NCBI GenBank assembly: GCA_041484095.1
Contig: JBGPGW010000042.1
Location: 1-17,082, forward strand
DNA length: 17,082 nt
Direction: 5' to 3'
From: JBGPGW01 sp041484095
GTDB taxonomy: Bacteria; Pseudomonadota; Alphaproteobacteria; CADEGL01
The translations under genes and the position numbers were made by a program. The notes below the pieces were generated by a model that saw only the letters and a program-made list of their open reading frames with translations, did not search any database and was not told where the DNA came from. Positions 1-7,197 of the stretch are shown piece by piece (position 1 is the first letter of the stretch; each line of letters starts with the position of its first letter).

Positions 1-1582
1 CATCGAAATTCGCGCTGAGATGGTCGGCCGCGATCTGGGCAAAGGCCGTGTGATGCCCCTGGCCTGCGGCCGCATGGCTGAGAAACACGGAAATTTTCCC
101 GGTCGGTTCCACCTTGATGAGCGCGCTGTCGAAGCCTGGCAAGCGAACAAGACCGCGCGCGCGCCACCCCGGCGCGCCGGTTCCAGAAATTTCCGTGAAC
201 GAACAGATGCCGATGCCGCGATATTTGCCGTCGATCAAGCGGTCGGCCGGCTGCTTGGCGCGAAAGGCCGCGTATCCGACGAGGTCCATCGCGCGCTTGA
301 GCGAGGCGACGTAACTCCCGGAATCATAACGGACACCGACGACGTTGACGTAGGGCATCGCATCCGGCTTGATCAAGTTCCGCAAGCGAATTTCCGCGGG
401 ATCCACCCCGAGCCGGCGCCCGATGCGATCCATGACGCCTTCGATCGCGAAAAAACAGGACGGCTGCGCGACACCGCGATACGCCCCGGACGGACAGGTG
501 TTCGTCGCGACCGAACGGGCCTCGTAGCTGTAGTTCCGGATCGTATAGGGGCCGACGATCATGCGGACGCCGCCCGTCGTCTCCAACGTGCAGCCGAACG
601 GGTAGGATGAATAGGCGCCGGCGTTCGTCAGCAGATCAACCCTAAGCGCGGCGATGACGCCATCCCCCCTGACCGCGGCTTCGATCCGGTAGAGATGGTC
701 GCGGGCGTGGATGCTCGTCAGAAATTCCTCCCGCCGGTCTTGAATCCATTTGATGGCCCGGCGGTACTTGCGCGCGAGCGCCGCCGCGACGAATTCCTCG
801 GGATAGGCCTGTGCCTTGGTGCCGAACCCGCCGCCGACTTCGGGCGTCACGACCCGTATCTTCGACTCCGTCATATCGAGGAACTCGGCGAGCCCCGTGC
901 GGACCAAGTGGGGAATTTGCGTCGAGGTATACAAGATAATCGAATCACCGACGAGATCGAGCATCGCGACGCAACCACGCGGCTCGATCGGCACGCCCGC
1001 CACGCGACCGGTTCGGAATGTCTCCTTGATCACAAAGTCGCCGCTCGCGAACGCATCCTCGAACTTGTCGGTCTTGAATGCGTTTTGGAAAAGAATGTTG
1101 TCGCCCAGCTGCTCATGCACAAGCGGGGCGTCCGGCGCGACGGCGCTCTCGAGCCCGACAATTACAGGTAAATCGGCGTATTCGACGCGCACCAGGTCGA
1201 TCGCATCCTGCGCGATGTAGGGACTTTCCGCGAGCACGACGGCCACATGCTCTCCGACGAAGCGGACCTTACCGCGGGCTATTGCGTCGCGCCCCGTCAT
1301 CTTGTAGCCCGGAAAGTCGATGCGGGTGACAATCGGCTTCACGAGCTTCGCCACATCGTCTCCGACCAGCACGTCGATAACCCCCGGGAGGGCCCGTGCC
1401 GCGCTCGCGTCGATCGCGGTGATCCGCGCGTGCGCCTTCGGGCTCATGACGAAGCCGAGGTGAATCGTATCGCTGGGGACAGGCACGTCGTCGATGAAGC
1501 GGCCGGCACCGCGCAGCAACCATGCGTCTTCGCGCCGGGGGACGGACCGGCCGACATAGGGCCGTGTCGTCGAATTGGTCAT
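1..1582 (-). CDS. Molybdopterin-binding large subunit of a CoxL/XdhA-family hydroxylase (partial, 3' end beyond window)
   Basis: This is the catalytic molybdenum-cofactor subunit of a xanthine oxidase-family hydroxylase, which inserts an oxygen from water into a C-H bond, typically next to a ring nitrogen or at a carbonyl. About 527 residues are visible of the roughly 770-800 usual for the family; the C-terminal third lies beyond position 1. The protein opens with the family N-terminus (RREDAWLLRGAGRF, about residues 16-29). It has the GGGFGTK cofactor loop at about 250-256, followed by a YPEE motif, and a GAYRG loop at about 366-370. A GQGHHTAFAQIAAD stretch comes near the window edge. The loop is GAYRG, not the AYxCSFR of form I CO dehydrogenases, so CO oxidation is unlikely. 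The ATG start lies 3 bases after the stop of the iron-sulfur subunit, with GGAG 6 bases upstream, so it is the last visible gene of the M-S-L order. The substrate is unknown; an aromatic or N-heterocycle is an inference from its neighbours. Confidence 0.93.
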   Translation of the reverse strand, partial: MTNSTTRPYVGRSVPRREDAWLLRGAGRFIDDVPVPSDTIHLGFVMSPKAHARITAIDASAARALPGVIDVLVGDDVAKLVKPIVTRIDFPGYKMTGRDAIARGKVRFVGEHVAVVLAESPYIAQDAIDLVRVEYADLPVIVGLESAVAPDAPLVHEQLGDNILFQNAFKTDKFEDAFASGDFVIKETFRTGRVAGVPIEPRGCVAMLDLVGDSIILYTSTQIPHLVRTGLAEFLDMTESKIRVVTPEVGGGFGTKAQAYPEEFVAAALARKYRRAIKWIQDRREEFLTSIHARDHLYRIEAAVRGDGVIAALRVDLLTNAGAYSSYPFGCTLETTGGVRMIVGPYTIRNYSYEARSVATNTCPSGAYRGVAQPSCFFAIEGVMDRIGRRLGVDPAEIRLRNLIKPDAMPYVNVVGVRYDSGSYVASLKRAMDLVGYAAFRAKQPADRLIDGKYRGIGICSFTEISGTGAPGWRARGLVRLPGFDSALIKVEPTGKISVFLSHAAAGQGHHTAFAQIAADHLSANFD

Positions 1583-1585
1583 GAC

Positions 1586-2086
1586 TTACTCCGACGTCGG
1601 TTGACTGCTGGCGGAATGACGAAGGCGGTGCGCGGCATCGGCCACGGCCTTCACGATGTTCACATAGCCGGTGCACCGGCACATGTTGTTCGTGAGCGCT
1701 GTGCGGATATCATCGTCCGACGGGGTTGGATTCTCGCGGAGCAGCTCAATGGTCGTCATGAGAAAGCCGGGCGTGCAATAGCCGCATTGAAGCGCATGGT
1801 TGTCGTGGAAAGCGGCTTGAATCGGATGAAGGGCTTCCTCGCTGGCGAGGCCTTCGATCGTCGTGACGGCGGCGCCATCCGCCGCGACCGCAAATTGCAA
1901 GCAGCTGCGCGCCACGCGCCCATCGATCATGACCGTGCACGCCCCGCATACACCCTGTTCGCACCCGATGTGAGTGCCCTTGAGCCCGAGGTCATGGCGC
2001 AGAAAGTCAGCGAGCAGGTAGCGCGCTTCGACCGATCGCGCGTAGGTCTTGCCGTTTACCGTCACTCGAATGTCGCGTTTCTGCAT
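1586..2086 (-). CDS. [2Fe-2S] small subunit of a CoxS-family hydroxylase
   Basis: This 166-residue iron-sulfur subunit passes electrons from the molybdenum site to FAD. The plant-type ferredoxin cluster ligands are visible as C42, C47 and C50 (GCEQGVCGAC) with C62. The second, C-terminal cluster uses C101 and C104 (QCGYCTPG) and C136 and C138 (NMCRCTGY). All eight cysteines are present and the length is normal for CoxS/XdhC-type subunits, so the subunit looks intact. The ATG start has GAAGG about 8 bases upstream. It sits 18 bases after the FAD subunit and 3 bases before the molybdopterin subunit, giving the canonical M-S-L operon order and implying one heterotrimeric cytoplasmic enzyme. Confidence 0.96.
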   Translation of the reverse strand: MQKRDIRVTVNGKTYARSVEARYLLADFLRHDLGLKGTHIGCEQGVCGACTVMIDGRVARSCLQFAVAADGAAVTTIEGLASEEALHPIQAAFHDNHALQCGYCTPGFLMTTIELLRENPTPSDDDIRTALTNNMCRCTGYVNIVKAVADAAHRLRHSASSQPTSE

Positions 2087-2104
2087 GGAATTTGCCTTCG
2101 CGTT

Positions 2105-2971
2105 TCAGCGCTGCTGGTGGGCGAGGGTCTCGATCGCGCGTTCGACCAACACGCCGATAACGTGCCGGCGGTAGGCCGCGCTTGCATGGAGGTCCGAGGA
2201 CGGATCGACCGCCTTGGCCGCCGCCTCGCGCGCTGCGCGCGCGGCAGCGCCTGTGAGCGCCTGGCCCTCCAAAATGCGCTCCGCGGCCGCGAGACGGATC
2301 GGCACAGGGCCGGCGCCGACGGCTGCGATCCGGACGTTGTTCGCGCAGCCATCCGCCGTGCGGTCAAGCTGCAGCGCGAGGCCGACGATCGCAAAGCCGT
2401 GGCGGCGGTTGCCGACTTCGAGGAACGTGGCCTTGCTGGTTGGGCCGGCTTTCGGGAACAGAACGGATTCGAGGATCTCACCGGGTCTCACCGCGGTCGT
2501 CAGGGCGGAGACAAAGAAATCACGCGCCGCGACCCGGCGCTGACCCTTGGGACCTGCGATGACGAATTCCGCGTCGAGTGCAAGTGCCACGCCCGGCAGC
2601 TCGGCGAGCGGGTCGGCATGCGCAAGACTTCCGCATACGGTCCCGCTGTTGCGGCTGGCCATTCCCCCCACATAAGGAAGCGTCGTCGCAAGGAGTGGGC
2701 AATGCCGGCGCACCATGGCGGCCCGTTCCGCATCGACTTGACGCACCATGGCGCCCACGCGGATGTGCCCGTTTTCCTCCTTGAGCACGTCGAGACCTTG
2801 GCAGCGGGCGATGTTGACGACGGCGCGCGGCTGAATGAGGCGCATATTGAGAAGCGGCATCAGGCTTTGGCCACCCGCCAAGGGGCGCGCATCGTCGCCG
2901 TAACGCGCAAGAGCGGCGAGGACCCCGTCGAGGGTGTCAGGCGCAAAATAGTCGAATGGTGCCGGCTTCAC
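2105..2971 (-). CDS. FAD-binding medium subunit of a CoxM-family hydroxylase
   Basis: This 288-residue subunit binds FAD and hands electrons from the [2Fe-2S] subunit to an acceptor. The first FAD motif, AGGQSL, is at residues 32-37. The second sits in NSGTVCGSLAHADP at about 108-121. In most relatives that motif reads TxGG; here the first of the two glycines is a cysteine (C113), which is unusual but lies in an otherwise normal context. The C-terminal CO_deh_flav_C-like region, with VGNRRHGFAIV at about 195-205, is complete. Translation probably starts at GTG (2971-2969), preceded by a G-rich Shine-Dalgarno-like run (GGGGG). No better ATG exists between it and the stop of the upstream M29/NicX-like gene 42 bases away, so it is probably co-transcribed with that gene. 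Confidence 0.94.
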   Translation of the reverse strand: MKPAPFDYFAPDTLDGVLAALARYGDDARPLAGGQSLMPLLNMRLIQPRAVVNIARCQGLDVLKEENGHIRVGAMVRQVDAERAAMVRRHCPLLATTLPYVGGMASRNSGTVCGSLAHADPLAELPGVALALDAEFVIAGPKGQRRVAARDFFVSALTTAVRPGEILESVLFPKAGPTSKATFLEVGNRRHGFAIVGLALQLDRTADGCANNVRIAAVGAGPVPIRLAAAERILEGQALTGAAARAAREAAAKAVDPSSDLHASAAYRRHVIGVLVERAIETLAHQQR

Positions 2972-3013
2972 CTCGGTATCCCCCTGTCGCCCCGACCCGC
3001 CGGGCGTGGCCTA

Positions 3014-4057
3014 TCACCGATAGAGCGGTTGCAATGCCTCAGAACGATGAGCAAGTGCCGGCGGATGGATGATCGCGCCGTCTTTGACGATTTGGGTGCC
3101 GTCCATCCAGATCGACTGCATCGTCACGATCGCATCGGGATGGTTTTCCCCACCCCCCTCGACCCACCACGGCAGTCCAAGGCCGACGGCATTGTTGCCG
3201 ATCGCGCGCATGTCCTCGATGAACGACCGCCCGGTGACGCGGGCCGCGGGATGCACGCCGTGCGTAAAATGGATGACATAGCCGTAGTCGCCGCCCGCTG
3301 CGCGCCGCAGGGCGCGGTCCATGACCTTCTGTTCGTTGCCGCCACCGGCGAGCGCTTTTATTTTGCCGTCGATCGTCAGGATGATCGGCGTAGGCAAAGG
3401 CGTGTAATATTCGTGGAACGTGGAGGTGACGTAGATCTCGCCGTGCACCGATTCGAGTTCCGGGAACATGGTGCAGGCGCCCGGGACGAGATACATGCCC
3501 GGCTTGTCACCGCGTCGCGGCTTACCGTAGGGCGGCTTGGCCAGTTTGAAGGTGACGTCGGTGCCAAGCCCGTCCGTGATGCGCACCTCCTTGCCCATCG
3601 CCGCGGCCACGACCTCATCGAAGCCCTTGTGGACCTCGTAATACGCGTCGAGATCCACCTTCCCAAAGAGCCGGATGAGGCCGCCGCTCGCCATATCGCC
3701 GCCGAGAAGGTAGCGAGTGTGCTGCGATTTCATTGCCGCATCGTAGGCACGGGAGCCGGCGATGTAGGGAAATGTAAGATCGATCCACACGTCGCACGCC
3801 TCGATGGCACCGACGAGCGGTTTTGAGATGTACGGGTCAGCCAACGTGCCTTGGAACGGCAGCTGATTCATCGTGAAAACCCCGGCCCTGGCTCCGAGCA
3901 GGTTGGCGCTGCTGAAGATCGCCTCGACGGCATCCTTATCCGACGCCGTGTCGGCCGTAATGAGCAGGGTTTCGCCTGGCTTGACCGCCATGTAGTCGCG
4001 GACGAGAACGTCGGCTGCGTTCGCGAGTTCAGGCGACATGCCGTGCGCGCTATTCAT
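3014..4057 (-). CDS. M29/NicX-type metalloprotein, candidate ring-cleaving dioxygenase
   Basis: This 347-residue protein belongs to the fold shared by M29 (thermophilic) aminopeptidases and the Fe(II) 2,5-dihydroxypyridine 5,6-dioxygenase NicX. Visible motifs are VIHFTHGVHP at 261-270 and GGGENHPDAI at 301-310. By my alignment from memory, H263, H306 and D308 fall where NicX carries its His/His-x-Asp iron triad. M29 peptidases also carry an HxD pair, so the motif alone does not separate the two. The gene overlaps the Rieske oxygenase gene by 4 bases (ATGA at 4057-4054) and is followed 42 bases later by the molybdenum hydroxylase operon. An oxygenase role in ring opening therefore fits better than peptidase activity. 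The start has a GGAGGGG ribosome-binding site. Family membership is fairly sure; the reaction is inferred. Confidence 0.82.
   Translation of the reverse strand: MNSAHGMSPELANAADVLVRDYMAVKPGETLLITADTASDKDAVEAIFSSANLLGARAGVFTMNQLPFQGTLADPYISKPLVGAIEACDVWIDLTFPYIAGSRAYDAAMKSQHTRYLLGGDMASGGLIRLFGKVDLDAYYEVHKGFDEVVAAAMGKEVRITDGLGTDVTFKLAKPPYGKPRRGDKPGMYLVPGACTMFPELESVHGEIYVTSTFHEYYTPLPTPIILTIDGKIKALAGGGNEQKVMDRALRRAAGGDYGYVIHFTHGVHPAARVTGRSFIEDMRAIGNNAVGLGLPWWVEGGGENHPDAIVTMQSIWMDGTQIVKDGAIIHPPALAHRSEALQPLYR
4054..4057 (-). promoter_or_regulatory. ATGA start/stop overlap (translational coupling)
   Basis: The start codon of the M29/NicX-like gene (ATG, 4057-4055) overlaps the TGA stop (4056-4054) of the Rieske gene on the minus strand. 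The ribosome-binding site GGAGGGG lies inside the end of the Rieske coding sequence. This suggests coupled translation and a fixed ratio of the two proteins. Confidence 0.85.
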
Positions 4058-5232
4058 CGGTCGGCCCCTCCCTCGCGGCCGGCGGTCTTACCGAAAATCC
4101 GGTCGAGATAGCCGTTGATGTAGTTGTGGATCGGGGTCTCGAGCGTGGACATGCGTCCAGGCTCGAAGGCGCGGGTCGACATCGCCTTCTGGAGCGAGTC
4201 GATCATCATGCGGTCCTCTTCGAGAACCGCGATCTGGTAATCATGGTAGATCTTGAGCTTCTCCTCGATGTCGGGGCGCTCGAACACCGGCTCGGGGAAG
4301 AGGTGATAGACAATCACCTGGCATCGATCCACGCCCAGCGGCCACACGACCATCGGACGGATGCAATCGATGCGACCGAACATCGTCAGGTTGGGCGCGA
4401 GAAAACCAGTGCACGCAAAACTGTAAGGCCGGTCCTCGAGCCACGGCATCTTGCCCAGATGCGGTTCTCCGCCGGGCGTGGGCGGCGCCGCGTCGTACCA
4501 AATCGTGAGGCCGCTCTTGTCCTTCAGCTTCACATTGTCGTTCGTCCAGGCGAATTTTGCCCCGAAGGTTTTCGCGTGCAGGGTGCCCACGTGATAGAAG
4601 TCCATGAGATTCTCGGACACGAACTTCCAATTGCAGTCGAGGTCGATGACGATTCTGTTGCCGAGGCGGCAGTCTTTCATCCGCAGGAAGGCGAAGTCGT
4701 TCTCGAATTCGGCGATGAACGTCTCAAGCGGCGGCGCGTCCGGATTCAGCGTGACGAAGATATTGCCCTGCCAGACGCCGATGCGGACGGTCTTCAGCCG
4801 GCAATCCGCAATGTCGAAGCCGATGGCCTCCTTCATGTACGCGGCACCTGTGAGCTGCCCCGTGTGATCGAACACCCATCCATGATATGGGCACTTGAAG
4901 GAGCGCGTGTTGCCGCGCCCGAAGGCGACTTCGACGCCACGATGGGCGCACATGTTGTAGAACGCATTCAACGTTCCGGTCTTGTCGCGAGCGATGACGA
5001 TCGGTTCGCCCACGATCCGATGTGTCATGAAATCGCCGGGATTCGCGACTTCCTCCACTCGCCCCATATAGAGCCAATCGCGGAGAAAAAACCGCTCCTG
5101 TTCGAGCGCATACACCTCGGGTGAGCTATAGACGTAGCCGGGCGCATGGCTTGCGCGCTCTATCGGGCTTCGGGGTCCGGTCAGATCATTCGCCTGCCTG
5201 GGGGCGATGTCGGTTTTGTGCGTCGTGGCCAT
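4054..5232 (-). CDS. Rieske non-heme iron oxygenase, alpha subunit
   Basis: This 392-residue terminal oxygenase is of the aromatic-ring-hydroxylating type; it uses electrons from a ferredoxin/reductase and O2 to hydroxylate or demethylate aromatic substrates. The Rieske cluster ligands are C95-x-H97 and C114-x-x-H117 (CPYHGW). The mononuclear iron site is seen as D211, H214 and H219 in SENLMDFYHVGTLH, with D211 the likely inter-subunit bridging aspartate. An acidic cluster (EEDRMM, about 338-343) probably supplies the last iron ligand. The open frame extends upstream to 5361, but I place the start at the ATG ending at 5232 because it has a perfect AGGAGG site 7 bases upstream and gives the normal family N-terminus. 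No ferredoxin, reductase or beta subunit is in the window. It is probably the first gene of the Rieske-NicX-CoxMSL operon. Confidence 0.94.
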   Translation of the reverse strand: MATTHKTDIAPRQANDLTGPRSPIERASHAPGYVYSSPEVYALEQERFFLRDWLYMGRVEEVANPGDFMTHRIVGEPIVIARDKTGTLNAFYNMCAHRGVEVAFGRGNTRSFKCPYHGWVFDHTGQLTGAAYMKEAIGFDIADCRLKTVRIGVWQGNIFVTLNPDAPPLETFIAEFENDFAFLRMKDCRLGNRIVIDLDCNWKFVSENLMDFYHVGTLHAKTFGAKFAWTNDNVKLKDKSGLTIWYDAAPPTPGGEPHLGKMPWLEDRPYSFACTGFLAPNLTMFGRIDCIRPMVVWPLGVDRCQVIVYHLFPEPVFERPDIEEKLKIYHDYQIAVLEEDRMMIDSLQKAMSTRAFEPGRMSTLETPIHNYINGYLDRIFGKTAGREGGADR

Positions 5233-5683
5233 CGTTCTCGTCCTCCTCGAATCCCACGAATTATCTGCCAGCCTCGATCCCCGCGCATCAAGCGTCACGC
5301 CGCCCGATCGACTGTGCTTGCGCCGGCATAGACACGGCTGATGCGTTGCCATGCTTGCCACCCGCCGATGTCATCAATCCATACGGCTTCGGCGTTCCCC
5401 CCTGTCGTCAAATTCTGAAGACATCTCTAGCGTACGCCTATGGTTGACGATGCTCCGCATGCTTAGCAAGGCTGTATCCGCATCGGCGAACAGAAATTTA
5501 TGGAATCCAGGCCTGTCCCTGCCGAATATTCGATTCGTCACGGACACAATGGTTAGGAGCGCTCGCTTCAGAGTGATGCCGGATACCATCTGTCTGGCGG
5601 CGAGCCGGCTCATGTCGCGTGCTCGGCTTGAGGGTGAGATTCTAATTCTTTGCCGTTAGCTTGGCATTCTTCCGATCTGCGTC
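5233..5683. other. Intergenic gap between Rieske operon and membrane transporter-like gene
   Basis: This 451-bp stretch holds no gene I recognise. By eye its part from about 5400 to 5680 is clearly less GC-rich than the coding regions on either side. The end next to 5232 must carry the promoter or leader of the Rieske operon; reading on the minus strand, the only clear site is the AGGAGG ribosome-binding site at about 5240-5245. A short tandem repeat, TGGCAAGCA followed by TGGCAACGCA (minus strand, about 5342-5360), could be a regulator half-site pair. A weak hairpin, TGCC-8-GGCA (5651-5666), lies just past the transporter stop. Confidence 0.5.
5374..5613 (-). CDS. Small hypothetical ORF in an AT-richer gap
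   Basis: An open frame of 79 residues begins with ATG and runs toward the Rieske gene. I recognise no family. It is rich in Arg, Leu and Ser and has no metal, nucleotide or membrane motif. There is no convincing ribosome-binding site, and the surrounding DNA is less GC-rich than the flanking genes. An equally long open frame exists on the opposite strand (5351-5659), so neither can be preferred. It may be chance, a remnant of a degraded gene (a lost regulator would fit the position), or a genuine small protein. Confidence 0.15.
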   Translation of the reverse strand: MSRLAARQMVSGITLKRALLTIVSVTNRIFGRDRPGFHKFLFADADTALLSMRSIVNHRRTLEMSSEFDDRGERRSRMD

Positions 5684-6772
5684 CTATTTCTTATGATTGA
5701 GACCGTCCAGCGAATAGAGAAGGGAGGCGACGCGGTGGGCCGAAGCCGTCCAGCTGGCAATGCGCGGATAGTTGTCCGTTAGCCAATTGAACGCCGCCTG
5801 GACGGCGACGAAGGCCGCGGCGGCTTGCACGACCTCCCCCAGCGTTATCGTGTCGGCGAGGTATTTCGGCGCGCAAAGAATGAGCGGGATGACCGACGCC
5901 AATATGGAGTTGCCATGCGAGATCAATGTCGTGCGAATGAGCTGGGTGCAAAGGTCGCGCCACTGCTGAATAACCCGTTCGACGGCCGATCGTAGTTCAT
6001 GACCATCTTCGATCTTGCCATCTGTGGGCGCGTTGGCTTCTCCTCGTTCGCGCAGATGCGTCGCCTCGTACCTCAACTCGGCTTCGGCTTGATCCATACC
6101 TTTGACGACGTTCACCATGCGGTGGCCGATCCCAATCATCGCTGACGTGGTCAGCATCGAATAGAGGACCACGGCGATCACGAGGTAGCCCGGCACGGTT
6201 ACGACGGTGCCAAAGATCTCGACGGCGAGGCTGCCGCCAACATTCCAGAGGACGTCGATAAACGTGATCGCGGTCAGCAATGCCGTGAGGAGCCCGGTGG
6301 CGAAGTCGACCGGTGCGTCGGTGGCGACTCTGACATCCTCGGCAATCCGGTACTCGGGATTTTGATGCTCGCCGCCGGTTCGGTCGAGATCGCGATATCG
6401 GCCGTCATCCAGCCACTGCGCGATCACTTTCTCGGTCAGCCAATGACGCCATTTCCGCTGCGTCGTCATGCGCCCCCACACCCCGAGCATGGCAAGCCCT
6501 GTGCTCGCGGCAACGATGGGGGCGAAGAGCAGAGCCTGCGTCCATATGGCCGCCGAATCCTTTTGCTCGAGGGCATTGAAGAAGTCGCGGTTCCAAAAAT
6601 TCAGGCGATATTTCACGAGCAACTCGAGGACTGCGACGATGATCAGCAAGACGGTCAGACTCCAGGCGGTCCTGCCCGTCCGGCCGCGCCAGAACCCCGA
6701 CGCGTTTTGCCAATACCGCGCGACAGGGCCCTTCTGCTTGGGCGCCGAAGTCGTCTGAGGTGGTGAAGTCAT
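5684..6772 (-). CDS. SbmA/YddA-family membrane protein, transmembrane domain only
   Basis: This 362-residue polytopic inner-membrane protein resembles the membrane half of YddA/BclA-type ABC exporters and the SbmA/BacA peptide importers. After a polar N-terminus come transmembrane segments at about 36-55, 79-98, 156-176, 184-206, 286-302 and 312-330. Family hallmarks are NPEYRIAEDVR (138-148), EAELRYEATHLRERGE (230-245) and NYPRIASWTASAHRVASLL (334-352). In YddA-type proteins a nucleotide-binding domain follows this last helix. Here a stop comes ten residues later, and no Walker A or signature motif appears in the 450 bp downstream. It is thus either a stand-alone, SbmA-like proton-driven transporter or an exporter that lost its ATPase. 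The ATG lacks a clear ribosome-binding site. Cargo is unknown; a link to the catabolic genes is only positional. Confidence 0.82.
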   Translation of the reverse strand: MTSPPQTTSAPKQKGPVARYWQNASGFWRGRTGRTAWSLTVLLIIVAVLELLVKYRLNFWNRDFFNALEQKDSAAIWTQALLFAPIVAASTGLAMLGVWGRMTTQRKWRHWLTEKVIAQWLDDGRYRDLDRTGGEHQNPEYRIAEDVRVATDAPVDFATGLLTALLTAITFIDVLWNVGGSLAVEIFGTVVTVPGYLVIAVVLYSMLTTSAMIGIGHRMVNVVKGMDQAEAELRYEATHLRERGEANAPTDGKIEDGHELRSAVERVIQQWRDLCTQLIRTTLISHGNSILASVIPLILCAPKYLADTITLGEVVQAAAAFVAVQAAFNWLTDNYPRIASWTASAHRVASLLYSLDGLNHKK

Positions 6773-7197
6773 GGCGTTCTACGATCCAATCGTATTTGCA
6801 AATTCCATAGGCCTCGGTGCCAAGTGCTGGGGGTATTTTGCATCGATTGGATTCGGAAGCGAACTCGCGCGATGGACAGGCGTCTGATCCGGGCCCTTTC
6901 CCTCGCCTGGCGATGGGCAGGCCCGTTCATCATGTCAGCGTACCCCATTGGCGTGCACCTCCGTGAGGACGTCGGCGCGCATTCGACCCCGCCCGGACCG
7001 TGGCGGGAAGACGCTGAACGGCGCCTCTCTGCGGGCCGCGGCCGGAAAACCGGCGGCCCAACTGATTCCTCGATCTGGCCCGCTCGATCGGCCAGACTGT
7101 CCCGGACATGGGACCGCTTCGTGGTCTTGAGAACCGCCCGGTTTCAAGCGAGGCGAAGGGTTCGGTCATCCGCTGTCGTGGCGACGAGATTGAGTCC
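6773..7197. other. Divergent intergenic region between transporter-like gene and amidase
   Basis: About 425 bp separate two divergent starts, so this stretch should contain promoters for both directions. It holds a 9-bp inverted repeat, ATCCAATCG at 6784-6792 and CGATTGGAT at 6844-6852, and the palindrome TTTGCAAA at 6795-6802. A plus-strand open frame starting at 6824 can be read through part of it, but its product resembles nothing known and overlaps the amidase out of frame. I see no supported gene here. Confidence 0.5.
6784..6852. repeat. 9-bp inverted repeat with 51-bp spacer
   Basis: ATCCAATCG (6784-6792) is exactly complemented by CGATTGGAT (6844-6852). It lies 12-80 bp upstream of the transporter-like gene and about 350 bp upstream of the amidase. 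It could be two half-sites for looping by a regulator, or the arms of a transcribed hairpin. Function is inferred only from position. Confidence 0.4.

Noticed and set aside
1..2971. Aerobic carbon monoxide dehydrogenase (coxMSL)
   Set aside because: Gene order matches, but the large subunit has GAYRG where form I CO dehydrogenase has AYxCSFR, and the neighbours are ring-modifying enzymes.
1247..3826. A very long plus-strand open frame (about 859 codons) opposite the hydroxylase and NicX-like genes
   Set aside because: It lies antisense to four genes with strong motifs. GC-rich third positions on the minus strand remove stops from this complementary frame, and its product shows no domain.
4126..5124. 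A 332-codon plus-strand open frame opposite the Rieske gene
   Set aside because: It is the complement of a gene with complete Rieske and iron motifs; no domain is visible and codon composition fits a shadow frame.
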